A stretch of 64,000 nucleotides of DNA from Zizania palustris (lineage: Eukaryota; Streptophyta; Magnoliopsida; Poales; Poaceae), in contig JAAALK010000283.1 in the NCBI GenBank assembly GCA_019279435.1, forward strand, positions 434,001 to 498,000, given 5' to 3'. Positions 35,073-46,715 of this stretch are shown here, piece after piece. The notes beneath the pieces are model-generated. The model ran no database searches. It was not told where the DNA came from and worked only from the letters and a program-made list of their open reading frames with translations. A program made the position numbers and the translations under genes. Position 1 is the stretch's first letter; every line of letters starts with the position of its first letter.

Positions 35073-38000
35073 GCGACAGATCGAGGCTTGGAGGGCACGT
35101 GGATCATGGACTCCGGTTGTTCGCGCCACATGACCGGAGATGCAGCATGGTTCTCCAGCCTCACCACAACCAAGCAAAGGGAACATATCACCTTCGGAAA
35201 CAATCGAAGGAGTAGAGTGAAAGGTAAAGGAGTGGTAAGAATTAACTCAAATTTCACTCTCAAAGATGTTGCTTTGGTTGAAAACCTGGGATACAATTTG
35301 CTGTCTGTATCTCAGTTGCTTGATGAGGGCTTCGAAGTGCGATTCCATCGCGATACTTCGCAAGTGCTCAATTCTGATGGCGTTGTGGTGTGTAAGATCT
35401 TTAGAGTTGGGAGTGTTTTTGGAGCTGATTTTTCAGAGTCATCTGGTTCTTCTCACTGTCTTGTTGCACATTCAACGTCTGAGCTTTGGAAGTGGCATAG
35501 GAGACTAGGGCATATGAGCTTTGAGTTGCTCGCTCGTCTGAGCGCCCTAGGTCTGATCCGAGGATTGCCCAAGCTCAAGTTTGAGAAGAATTTAGTTTGC
35601 GCTCCTTGTCGACATGGAAAAATGATTGCCGCTTCGCATTCGCCAGTCACCACAGTGATGACTGAACAACCCAGAGAACTTCTCCACATGGACACTATAG
35701 GTCCTTCTCGGGTTAGTTCTTTAGGCGGCAAGTGATATGTATTAGTTATTGTCGACGATTTCTCTCGCTACTCTTGGGTCTTCTTTCTTGCCAGCAAGGA
35801 TGAAGTGTTTTCACACTTTCGGAGCTTGGCTTTGAGACTTTTTACTGAACTCCCTGGTGCATTAAAATTCATTCGAAGTGATAATGGCACCGAGTTCAAA
35901 AACAGTCTCTTTGTTGACTTTTGCATGGAGCATGGCATAGAACATCAATTCTCTGCTCCACGGGTTCCTCAACAGAACGGTGTTGTTGAGAGGAAGAACC
36001 GCACTTTGGTTGAGATGGCTAGGACGATGCTTGATGAGCATAGGACTCCTAGAAAATTCTGGGCTGAGGCCATGAACACAGCATGTTACATCTCAAACCG
36101 AATCTTCTTGCGCTCAATTTTAAACTTGACATCTTATGAGCTACGTTTTGGGAGACAGCCCAAGGTTACTCATCTTCGAGTTTTTGGCTGTCGCTGCTTT
36201 ATCCTAAAACGTGGTAATTTGGATAAATTAGAGTCGCGATCTTCTGACGGGATCTTTTTGGGTTACACTACACATGGTCATTCTTATCGTGTTTATAACT
36301 TGGAAACTAACACTGTCATCGAGTCATGTGATGTGACTTTTGATGAATCAACCCCCTCTGTTAGTTCTGCATTTGAACAGGCAAATGAACACGACATGGA
36401 ATAGACCATCTTCGAAGAAGAAGATCCCGGAGAATTCGAGGATGAACCCCTACTTCCCTCGACATCAACCCCCGAAGCTGACCCCGCTTCTACTACTTCG
36501 GCACGAAGTCCCGAAGCAACTACCTCAACATTCGTCATCTTGGACCACTCCAACGCACAAGTTGAGGGGGAGACTGCATCCCGCCGTGAGGCTCCACATC
36601 ATGTTCAAAGGATGCACCCTCCCGAGCAGATCATTGGTGAGCTTGATCAAAGGGTAACACGTTCTCATGCTCATTTTATTGATTCCACTTTTGTTGCTTC
36701 TTTCGAGCCCTTAGATGTTAGTCATGCACTTTTTGATTCTAGTTGGATCAATGCCATGCATGAAGAGCTTGAAAATTTTGAGAGAAACCAAGTCTGGTCT
36801 TTAGTTGATCCTCCACCAAATGTTAGTTTCATTGGAACAAAATGGATTTTCAAAAATAAACAAGGGGAGGATGGGACTATAGTTAGAAACAAGGCTAGGC
36901 TTGTAGCTCAGGGTTTTTCTCAACTAGAAGGGATTGATTTTACTGAAACTTTTGCACCTGTTGCTCGCCTTGAGGCCATTAGGATTTTGCTTGCCTTTGC
37001 GACATCCAGGGGATTCAAACTCTATCAAATGGATGTCAAAAGTGCTTTTCTTAATGGCTTCATAGGTGAAGATGTTTATGTAAAACAACCCCCTGGTTTT
37101 GAAAACCCCAAGTACCCACATAAAGTCCTTAAACTTCATAAGGCTCGTTATGGACTCAAGCAGGCACCTCGGGCTTGGTATGATAGACTTAAGTCTTTTC
37201 TGCTTGAGCGAGGGTATTTGATGGGCTCTGTTGATAAAACCCTGTTTACTCTCAAGCATGGAAAAGATTTCCTCCTAGTGCAGATTTATGTGGATGATAT
37301 CATCTTCGGTGGCTCTTCTCATGCTTTGGTTGCCGAGTTTGTAGATACCATGAGCAGGGAATTTGAAATGTCAATGATGGGCGAGCTTATATTTTTCCTT
37401 GGTTTGCAAATCAAGCAAAGCAAGCAAAGCAAACAAGGTACTTTCGTCCACCAGACGAAGTACACCAAGGACCTGCTCAAGAAGTTCGACATGTCCGATG
37501 CGAAGCCCCTCGCCACTCCAATGGCTACATCTGTAGCATTGGATCTAGACGAAGATGGAGAAGCCGTAGATCAGAAGGAGTTCCGAAGCATGATCGGCTC
37601 CCTCCTCTACTTGACTGCCACGAGGCCGGACATACACTTCGCAGTGTGTCTGTGCGCTCGTTTTCAGGATTCACCACGAGCTTCGCACCGCCAAGCGGTA
37701 AAACGCATACTCAGGTATCTCAAACATACACTCGAATTTGGCATATGGTATTCAGCATCTTCATCTTTATGTCTTCGAGGTTATTCCGATGCGGATTTTG
37801 CTGGGTGTAGAATTGATAGGAAGAGTACCTCTGGTACTTGTCATTTTCTGGGTACTTCTTTGGTTTGCTGGTCTTCCCGCAAACAGTCTAGTGTTGCACA
37901 ATCAACGGCTGAGGCCGAATATGTTGCTGCAGCTAGCTGTTGCTCTCAGATTTTGTGGATGGTTTCCACTTTGCGGGATTTCGGGTTAGATTATAAGAGT

Positions 38001-38249
38001 GTTCCACTTTTCTGTGATAACACTAGCGCTATTTGTATTGCAAACAACCCGGTTCAGCACTCCAGAACCAAACACATTTATGTACGATATCATTTTCTCA
38101 GAGATCGCAATGAGAAGGGTGATATTGAACTTCAATATGTTGATACCCAACACCAGCTTGCCGACATTTTCACAAAACCCCTCGATGCTTCTCGATTTGC
38201 TTACTTGCGTGGGGAACTTGGTATTTGTCACCCTTACGGCATTTTGTGA
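35073..38249 (+). pseudogene. Pol of G: protease, integrase, RT, RNase H
   Basis: Protease WIMDSGCSRHMTG (35104-35142). GAG-pre-integrase WKWHRRLGHMSFELL with the zinc ligands. Integrase core: MDTIGPS, RSDNGTEFKN (about 35875) and NGVVERKNRTL (about 35980). RT: YQMDVKSAFLNG and catalytic YVDDIIFG (37287-37310). RNase H: DADFAG (37791), a region with AQSTAEAEYVAA (37897) and a DNTSAI step (38015). Stops: TGA 35734 (TGG in F) and TAG 36402 (CAG in F). It ends TGA 38247. The integrase-before-RT order defines it as Ty1/copia. Confidence 0.93.
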
Positions 38250-39471
38250 GGGGGAGCAGTTTTAGATGGATGTGCATTTACTAATTGTGTTAAAATTGCA
38301 TTTACATCTTTTGCATTTATATGCCTGATTATAATCCATGACATCATGACAGCTCAACTCTTTTTAATTTATCTGAAACATTCATGTGCATGATGTTTTC
38401 TTTTCAAAATCAAATCGTGCTCACTGCTTAGTCTTGAATCTAGCATATTTAGGCAGGACTGCTTTAGCTATCTTTTATCTGCTTGATAGCAAGACACATT
38501 TCCTTGGATGCTAAAAATTGCAACTTGAAAAATTGTTCTACATCTTCATGGATATTCATAAAATGCCAAACAATTGGTTCACTTAAGTTAAAATAAAAAA
38601 TTCCATGATTTGCATGCCTCAAGTGAAAAGATCCAGGTGGGTTTGTTTGTCGCACTACCCTATTCTAGACTGCTTACCATTGCACATTGGTCTGAACTGG
38701 AATAGTGTAGTGTATGCCAAAATCATTGCCTTAAGCTTCTTATGGTTTTCATGCCTAGGCTTGGCCTGATTGGACAGTATAAGGTGGACAAACAAATAAC
38801 CCCTGGCATTAAGAAAAGAACAACAAAATTCTTTGATCATCAAGTTTGCTTTCATTGCTCCATTTGAACTGGACTTGTCTGTCTAGAGTAGAAATTGACT
38901 AGCTGTTCGCAGTCCCTACTTTTACTTGTCTAGTTTCCTTGACTAAGTGGTGATGCTTTTATTTCAAAAATGATCAAATCACATGTCATCATGTTTTTTA
39001 GAGCATATTAATTTGAGCTGAGCACATGATCATTGGTATTAATGTTGGCATATTTTTGCTTCATATGTCTTTGCAATTCTACTCATTTCGAAGCTTTGCA
39101 TCTTTTACATGCTCCTTGATGCTTGCATTGCCAAAGGGGGAGAAATTCCTCAAGGGGGAGAGACTTGCTACGTTCTCTGCCGCAAGGGGGTATAATTTCA
39201 CAAGGGGAGAAAACTTGACATAAAGGGGGAGAAGGTTCTTTGTTGCCAAAGGGGGAAAAACTTAACTCAAGGGAAGTTTTTATCTTGAGAAAGGGGAGTT
39301 TTTATTTGCCGAAGGGGGTTTTAACTCTTTTGAGAAAGGGGGAGGAAAATTCTTCTGTCAAGTGACATGATTTGGCTCTTTTCTGAGTTTTTATGGTCAC
39401 TTGTGTGCTGAAATTTTTCATATTTTCTTGAACTTGAATTGGGTTGTCAATGCACTCATCAAGGGGGAGAT
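38250..39471 (+). other. Post-pol non-coding region of G with conserved block and PPT array
   Basis: There is no env-like ORF. 38626-38815 is the block shared with E2, D and F. From 39133 a run of AAGGGGGAGA-like copies follows (39137, 39152, 39187, 39221, 39252 and others), with the final PPT CATCAAGGGGGAGAT at 39457-39471 abutting the LTR. Confidence 0.82.
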
Positions 39472-41456
39472 TGAGAAACCAAGTGTTGGTTTCGGTGCTA
39501 GTGTTGAGTGATTGACAGGCTTTTACCCCAAGGTTCGAAGGGGTACCTCCGAAAAGGGTGTTCGGAGGTGGTACCTCCGAAGGGTGTTCGGAGGTGGTTT
39601 CACCGAAGGGTGTTCGGTGTTTGGTTGCTGCAGCTGTTGCAGCGGAGTGTGCGTGTCGGAGGGGTCCGACAGTACACGATGACTGGGTTTGTATCGAAGG
39701 CTTCGGTACTTTGGACGGTACACTAGAGTGTGTACCGGAGGTTGCTAACCCGAAGAGGTCTCCGGAGTACTGGAAACACTTGTCTGTTTGTCGGTGGTGC
39801 GCAGGGACTTCGGAGGCAACGGACAAGGTTCGTAGCAGGTGAACCTGGGTCAAGCGGGAGGCTTGATGCCAGGGGAGCGGAGAGCTCCGTCACGGTGGCT
39901 GTGAAGGGGTCTGGGTCGGTCCTCGGGTCGAGGCGTGCCAGGTGAAGGCAGAGAGTGCGGAGCGTGGCTCCGGGTGAAGGTACTCCGAGACAAAGTCCTC
40001 GGAGGTGAGGCACTTCGAAGGTACTCCGGATGGAGTGACTTCGGAGTATGGTGGATCAAGTCCTCTGCGGAGGCAAGGAGTTCGAAGTGTGCTCCGGAGG
40101 GAGACATTCGAAGGTGCCCGACGAAGGTCTCAGAAGTCGAGGCGCATCGAAGGCATGGTCCGGGTGAGGCTCGTCGAGGAGTGTGCTCGGGAAGAGACAC
40201 TGCGACGAAGTGCTCATGGAATGCTTCATGCGGAGGCCTTGGACGAAGGAGGGACTTCGAAGGGTGGTACTCCGAAGGTGGGGCTTCGGAGTGTGGTTGT
40301 CTTGTGGTACTTCGGCCTGCATGGCTTCGGTACACGGACTGACGGAGTTCGAGCTGGGCAGAAGCTGCGAAGCCATGGTGGTCCACTCCGGAGGTGTTGG
40401 TGAGAAGGCCCAAGGGCTTTGACGGCTTCGGCTAAAAACCGTTAGTGTATCGGAGGCTATCTTCGGCGAAGCGAAGGCCACCAGGCTCAAGGCTTCTCGC
40501 CGAAGCTACCGCACCCTCGCGTGCGAAGGGGGGCTTCGGAAAGGTCAAAGGCTGCAAGTCTGACAGTGTCTGCTCTGCAGAAAGCTGGCGCTGTCCCCTC
40601 TGCAAAGGCTGACAGAGAAGCCTCCAATAAAGTTGACTACCTTTTGTACCCCTCAGTTCTGTAGAGACAAAACCAATGTATACCCTAGGGGTAATGTAGT
40701 CAATTCCTTTGGGTGAACTGTGGGCTATAAATATGGGGGCTCGGTAGGTAACATTTAACACTTTGAGCATTTACTGTTGAGCTCCTGTACTAGCTACACA
40801 CCTCGCTGTATTCATCCAGAGTTCAATTTTATTGTGTTCCTTGTTCAAGCGGCGAAGCCCTGCTTCTGTGTGCTTTTTGCTTGAGCTCGTTTTACATGCC
40901 TCGCTAGTTGTAGTGCACCGAAGCCTGTCTAGGCAAAGGTTGTTTTTGTGTGAAGTGTGTTTTTCAGCGTGCTGTCGCTCTGCGTAACAGGAGGTGAGAC
41001 CTCGCTGCTTACTAGCAAAGCCTTGATCGAAGCCCGTGCTTTTATCGTGTCTGTGACTCTAGTGAAGTCTGTCAGTGTGTGTTTAGACCTTTGTGTACGA
41101 AGCTCAGCACCTGTTGCTACTGCCAAGTACTTGGTCGAAGTCATCAGTGGGGTGTCCACTCTTGCGAAGGGTGAAGTGCGAAGCCTGCTCGAAGCACCCT
41201 GTGTGCGGAGCCTGCACTGACTTAGCAGAGTAGATTTTCAAGGGTTGTAAGTGGAGCGAAGTCTTCTTGGCTTTGAACTTTTGCTCCAGCGAAGCCTGTG
41301 TTCAGAGCTGTCAAAACACCTCCGAACCAGACCTCCGAAGGTAGTGTTCGAAGCCTGTTCCGCAGAAGACAGAACTAAAACCGAAGTCTAGTTTTTAGCC
41401 CGAAATTTTAAAAGCTCCCATTCACCCCCCCTCTGGTCGTCGTTTCCGGTCCAACA
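39472..41456 (+). repeat. 3' LTR of G
   Basis: 1985 bp, TGAGAAACCAAGTG...GGTCCAACA. TATA box TATAAATAT at 40726-40734. Very rich in CTTCGG/TTCGAAG words. It ends with the CATTCACCCCCCCTCTGGTC motif shared by all SIRE-type LTRs here. Confidence 0.93.
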
Positions 41457-42172
41457 GTGATAGACATCAAAGAGAACCCAGCACAGCTCACAGAAGTGGG
41501 ATCAACAGAAGGTGTAGGAAGGGCCAGGGACTTTGATCCAGAACCAGTGAGATTTGATCTCAGCTGGATATCAACCTCAGTGGCCTTCAGCTTGCTAAAC
41601 AACTCAGAAATGGTCAAGGTATCATAAGAAGTGCTCTCAACGATAGAGGATACCTTGATCTCCCAGATCTTTGGGTCCAAGGTATGGAGAACCTTGAGCG
41701 CTTGTTCGTGATCTGAGACTAACTGAGCACCCTTAGCCTTGTTGTCCCGAAGCTTTTTTATGATCGATTGAAAACGACCAAACAAAGCTTCAACAGATTC
41801 ACCTGGCTTTTGTGTGAAGTTTTCATATTCACGCCGGTAGGTATGATAGAGTCGAGCCTTGACCTGGGCTGTTCCCTCATGGTGTGCTTTGAGGGTAGCC
41901 CAGATCTCTCTCGCAGTGGAGAGATGGCTCACACGCTCAAACTCAGTGGGACCTAGACCAGAAAACAGAATGTTCACAGCTTTACTATTGCTCAGATGCT
42001 GGGCAATGATATCAGGAGTACCATGCTCAGCAAGTGGAAAAATAACAAACGTATCGTGAACACAAATGTCCCAGATGTCCGAGCCTTGGCTCATAAGATA
42101 GGCTCGCATGCGAATCTTCCAATAGTTATAGCCATAGGCTTCCAAGGATGGGACCTTGCCAGGAGACGTCAT
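41457..42172 (-). pseudogene. Gag N-terminus of D, cut by G
   Basis: Starts at ATG 42172 (minus), MTSPGKVPSLEAYGYNYWKI, and follows E2's Gag closely through FSGLGPTEFERV and DPKIWEIKVSSIVES to FSLMSI, where G's 3' LTR begins. No internal stop is seen in this part. The remainder was removed together with G's LTR start. Confidence 0.9.
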
Positions 42173-42223
42173 GATCACTACTGGGGTTTAGAACCAGTTA
42201 AGGTATGGAAAAAACCTAACCAG

Positions 42224-42235
42224 GCTCTGATACCA
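42224..42235 (-). other. Primer-binding site of D (iMet)
   Basis: On the minus strand TGGTATCAGAGC two bases inside the LTR end at 42238. Confidence 0.9.
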
Positions 42236-42237
42236 CT

Positions 42238-44266
42238 TGTGGGACCGAAAGTAGCGACCAGAGGGGGGTGAATGGGCGCCTAAAAATTCTTTCGAATCAA
42301 TGGCCTGCTCCCAATACCCAACGCACCTCAAAAGACTAAGCAACAAAGTATGAACAGATTGCCTAAGTCTAAAGATATCTAGCCTAGAAGCAACTGATGT
42401 TAAATAGAGAAACACCAATACAGTGCTAATAGACAGATAAACAGAATACACAAGACATGGCAAGACAAAATTCTTAATACAACAATCTAAGTGCACAAAG
42501 AGTGGGAAGAGAAGTTACTGTTCCAAATTTGTCTCCTGTTCGAAACTTAACGAAACCTGCTTCGCTGGTCGAAGCCTGCTTCGCTTGGTCGAAGCCTGCT
42601 TCGGAGTTGCTTGTCGAAGTCGAGCGAAGGTTATCGTTGACGTGCCGAAGGTTTGTTTGGTCTAGCCTAGTTCGAGTGTGGCAAAGAGCGAAGTATGCTT
42701 CGAAGCGAAGTATGAGAGTATCAAAGCTTGCTTCGAACAGAGTACTTCGAAGCCTAGACTTCGATTCGAAAGGTTCGAACAAGCTCACAGAAAATCAACC
42801 TCCGGAAGAGAAGCGAAGCCAGACACGCAGCAGCAAGATCAACTCGAAGCCTACACGACTACCTTCGAAGCTAGCAATATCGAGGTATGACCTTCGAACC
42901 ACAGGCCAACTTCGAAACGAAGTCTGCAGGTGTTGACACACAAGAAGTCGAAGATCACAAACACACTTCGAATGACAAGCTTCGAACTCACAAGCTATGA
43001 CCCTCGAAAATGACGGCAGCAGAAAGATCTCAGAGACTATACGTCGAGCGAAGTATATCAGAGAGACTAGCTTCGAAGTCAACTTTGAAGCCTGTCGGAG
43101 CATACCTTCGCACAGATGGTCGAAGCATGTCAAGCTGACCGCACAAAAACATACTTCGAAGCTTGCAACACAGTACACAAAGTGAAGTCGAAGTTCAAGC
43201 GAAGCCCTCGAGGATGTCATATCGAAGCCTGCCTCACGGAGCTGAGGGACTTCGAACAGAGATAAGGGGCTTCGCCATAAACAACGAGAAAAGGGACTTT
43301 GGCCCTGTCAACTCGATCAAAAAGCTACGCAGGAAAAAGCAAGCCTAGAGTACTAGTGTACTGTTGCTACAAGGAGTAGGTACTACTTGCTACAGGCAAG
43401 AACTAGTACTCCTCACGTGAAGAACAGAAGCAACAGAAGCACAAAAACACCCGGAATAAAAACCAGCCGCATGTTGTTCGAAGCATTAAAACAACAACAA
43501 TCACTGCACACCGAATGTTTTGAACAGAGAATAACTCATCACAGCATCATGAAGAACCGCAGGGAAGCAGAGAAGGAAATGCCGTGAGCAGAGCCTGGCG
43601 GCGCACACACAGGAGAGAGAAAACGCAGGGAACAAGAGGAATGACCCAAGGAATTGATTGAAAAGTGATTTCAGCAAAAGGGTGACCTAACCCTAGGGAT
43701 TGGGGCACTATTTATAGGCTGCCCAACACTAGGAATATTCCACCAGCCCCTTAGGGTTTTTTACAGACGCTGAAATAAAGGAAAAGACTCAACTGCCCTT
43801 ATGATTTTTTACAGACTCGACTGACTGACTGTGGTCCTAGAGATACAGATGACTTATCTGGAGGCTAAGCTTTCGTAGCAACTACGGCTTCTCTTCTGGA
43901 CAGTCTGATACAAGATCAACGGTTGTCAGTTTTGCGCCGAAACTGACAAAGCCTCCACCGAATTTGCACCAGGTACCCGGATTGGGTCGGCCCGATTCCG
44001 CAATCACTCACCGCCCGTGTACCTGAGTCAATCCTGGTCAACAGCCTAGTGGGTCTTCTGCTGCTTCTGGCTCATGTACCCGGATTGGGCCAGCCCGACT
44101 TCGCAGCTCTCTCAGCCCGACCGTCGCTCGCTGCCCGTGTACCTGAGTCACACGTTGCCCATGAAACAGCAGATCTCCTCTCTTCTACAGTCCTCTTTGA
44201 CTATCGTTGACAATGACTCATCACATCTGGAGCCATGAGGCTCACGCTATTCAGCATGGCTCCTCA
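42238..44266 (-). repeat. 5' LTR of D (right)
   Basis: 2029 bp, plus-strand ends TGTGGGACCG...GGCTCCTCA (the left copy has TGTAGG). Minus-strand TATA CTATAAATAG at 43708-43717. It carries the segment at about 42625-42740 missing from the left copy. Confidence 0.92.
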
Positions 44267-45065
44267 ACCATACAATTGGGCAGGAAGCCTGTGGGTGCCG
44301 AACCACACCTCGCCCCCGGAGTACCCTTCATAGTATAACATTGCCCCTTGTTTTCCTTCATAGTATTACAATTGGCAGGGACAAATAGACACGACGAAGG
44401 GAGACGTCTTCCACACGTTGTCCGTAGTACCTTCGAATCAACTCGCACAAGACGGAGCCAAGGGAGATGGACGCGAGGAGGCAAAAGAGAGGTAGTACGA
44501 AGCCATCACAGTCAGGGTAGGGTCTCAGGAAGTCCCAATCCTGAAGGCCCCTTCGCCAAAGCCCAACGTAGGTAAGTCCCCTAGTCCGGCCGAGGCCAGC
44601 GCTGAAGACCGGTCCGATCGGCCAAACGAGGCCGGTCCGACCGACAGGGTCTGCAGCGAGGTTCCTGCCTAGTATAAAACATGCGCAGCTGCCTTGGGTG
44701 GTGCCCCTTTGGCTAGAAATCACATAAACAAGTGGCTGGCACCTGGTACCAAGCCACAACCATCCTAGGCACCTCCGGGCATGTCCAAATCACAAAAGAG
44801 GCGCCTGCAACATCTACGATCATAGGATATGTGCGAAAAGAAGGCCGAGGATGAGCGAGACACCACCTTTGAAGAAATCCACCCTCGGCCAATTGTTAAA
44901 CAAGTATGGAAGCATAAGACAATGGAGACAAAGAACCTGGCTCCCATTCTGAGCGGTGACGATGATGACATGCTCGACGACGACTACACGCCTGTCTCCG
45001 AGGGGCCCACACCTTAGGCGATGGACATCAACATCGTCATGCTGCCCACCGAGTTCACTCTACCA
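44267..45065 (+). pseudogene. T2 Gag-protease linker and protease start, third fragment
   Basis: It resumes after D with the repeated ACCAT. Homologous to T1 19080-19300 and 18780-19080: SQEVPI, GTKPQPS, then MSKSQKRRLQ (about 44780), SGDDDDMLDDDYTP and MDINIVMLPTEF, with many stops. It ends at 45065 where H2 begins; the DGGAT active site is not reached. Confidence 0.8.
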
Positions 45066-45880
45066 TGAGATTATGAGGACATCACTCCTTTGGATGCACG
45101 AGACACTCCTCCACTGGACATTCATGGTCCGATCACTAGAGCTCGTGCACGACACTTGGATTTAGAGGTGAGATCGTTCCTAATGACTTCAAATTATGAT
45201 TTTGAGAATAGATTGCTACCTAATTATTATATTGTTATTAGTAACCAAGGAGATGACCAGGAGATTCATGAATAAGGACTTGGAGGTGTGGAGGTACAGA
45301 AACGGAGTGCAAGCCAAGTTGGAGATCTGATCCAAGTCGACTTCGAGTCTAATTCGGACTCTAGGACAACCTGACAGTAAAACGGATGCCCAAGATGCAT
45401 ACGACCTCTGATTTGGATGTTCCACATATGGTTCGAAATATGATAAGATACTTGCCAATGGGACCAACCTCACACCCAACTAAAATTGGAGTCATCAGAA
45501 ATTGTCAAAGCAGTACCTATTTCTAGAACCGTTCTAGTGTCGCATCACCAGTTTGGGCCTTTGGGCCATGTACCATGTTGGAGTCCCTGAAGGACGCATC
45601 TTAGGGTTAAACCACATTCCTTAGCCTATATAAATAGCAGCCGACACTGTCTTTCGAGGGTTTTGGTTAGATTATTCTGTCAAGAACAATTTCGCTATCA
45701 TATCAGTTTGTAGAACCCCAACATGTGAGTTTAATCATTCATCTGCAATTCGGTTGCATTCTTGTTGGTTCTTGCTTGTGTTCTTTGATTGGCGGGAAAT
45801 GATTAGCCTACTTGGTGAGGTCGACCGAGCACCGTTCGGTCGATAACGAGAGGAGTAGTTGTGCTGCGATTGCAGGCTTA
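45066..45880 (+). mobile_element. H2: LTR-like fragment related to H1
   Basis: It starts TGAGATTATGAGGACATCAC directly after T2 sequence. 45090-45275 codes for HGPITRARARHLDLEVRSFL, the same pol C-terminal segment as in H1. TATA box TATATAAATA at 45627-45636. The part around 45745-45870 aligns with the reverse complement of H1 (31190-31330). H1's last 130 bp or so have no match, so H2 is truncated or diverged at its right end. 5 bp before it: TACCA. Confidence 0.62.
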
Positions 45881-45884
45881 GGTC

Positions 45885-46377
45885 GTGCTGTCTAGAAGTC
45901 AGATGGATTTGTGTAGAGACTCCACCAAATCGAGAGTTATCAGAACCTTTCGGAAGATTGAGAACCCTAGTCTACATCATTCAGTGCCATTGTTTGTGCG
46001 ACAGGAAGTGGCTTCGGCTTTGGAGGTAGCTCCGAAGCAAACGACGGGTCCTAGAAAGGGTAAAGGCAAAGGTTGGTCGATGCCTACTCCCGCTCTAGCA
46101 TGGACTCCATCTGAGTCCACAGACGGAGGCTGGTCGATAGAGGCCTCCGAGGATACTTCATTGTGCTCTGGCCCTTCTCCTAGTGACGACAATTGGAGTG
46201 CCTTGTCAAGACTCCCACTCCTGCCCCCCTTTCTTGAAAGGAGGTCAGGGCTTCGGACTTTGCTAGAGCCTTTGGCTCGAGCTAGTCACGTAGTTGGGGA
46301 GACTAAACTGGTCCCCATCCTTGGCGAGGCCGAAGGGTCAGAGCTCGATGCTGCACTCGAACGAGTGGCTTACCAGG
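45885..46377 (+). CDS. Unidentified ORF, right end replaced by the LTR of F
   Basis: An open frame of about 164 codons before the F LTR (the frame runs 14 codons into it). Features: a short basic head, a Lys/Gly cluster (GPRKGKGKGWSM), a Ser/Thr/Pro and acidic middle with two Trp-containing repeats (DGGWSIEAS, DDNWSAL), and a leucine-rich tail. I recognise no domain. Lack of stops in a region of dead elements is notable, but no start or homologue is established. It could be the leader or gag of the H2 element or another inserted element. Confidence 0.3.
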
Positions 46378-46715
46378 TGAGAAACCAAGGGTTGGTTTCG
46401 GAGTCTGTGATGAGTGATTGACTGTGTTTAACCTCTGTTTCGAAGGGGTACCTCCGAAGGGGTTCGGAGGATGGACCTCTGAAGGTGTTCGGAGGCTGTT
46501 TCACCGAAAGGTTCGGTGGGTTTGGTTGCTGCAGCTGTTGCAGCAGAGTGTGCCTGTCGGAGGGGTCCGACAGTACACGATGACTGGGTTTGTACCGAAG
46601 GACTCGGTACTTTGGGCGGTACACCGGAGTGTGTGCCGAAGGTTATTTACCCGGAGAGGTCTCCGGGGTACTGGATACACTTGTCTGCTTGTCTGTGGCG
46701 CGCAGGGGACTTCGA
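46378..46715 (+). repeat. 5' LTR of F, first part
   Basis: Begins TGAGAAACCAAGGG and aligns with 63278-63614 of the 3' LTR. It stops at GGGACTTCGA, where E2 begins, and continues at 54759. Confidence 0.9.

Larger units (their letters stand above)
30252..41456 (+). mobile_element. Element G: SIRE/Maximus-type Ty1 element, 5'-truncated, nested in D
   Basis: Order: LTR (5' part lost), iMet PBS, gag-pol in Ty1 order (protease, integrase, RT, RNase H), a 1.2 kb non-coding region with PPT copies, 3' LTR. It is inserted in D's gag at 41457 (right target GTGAT). The left part of its 5' LTR (about 610 bp, equal to 39472-40085) is missing. Closely related to F. It has four stops and one frameshift, so it is inactive as read. 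Confidence 0.92.
27273..44266 (-). mobile_element. Element D: minus-strand SIRE/Maximus-type element, hollowed by a deletion and holding G
   Basis: Perfect target copies ACCAT flank it (27268-27272, 44267-44271). The left LTR (3' LTR in D's sense), PPT and post-ORF region are at 27273-30251. Gag, PBS and 5' LTR are at 41457-44266. Between them lies element G. D's gag second half and everything up to about 1 kb from its 3' LTR is missing at the 30251/30252 join. Its gag and LTR family is the same group as E2. It splits T2 between 27272 and 44267. Confidence 0.92.

Noticed and set aside
38250..39471. Env-like ORF after pol, as in some SIRE elements
   Set aside because: No frame longer than about 65 codons, none shared with F, and no signal peptide or membrane segment pattern.
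45061..46375. TACCA at both 45061-45065 and 46371-46375 as a target duplication around H2 plus the unknown ORF
   Set aside because: The right copy is not followed by T2 sequence and no CA terminus precedes it; a 5-bp match over this distance is likely chance.
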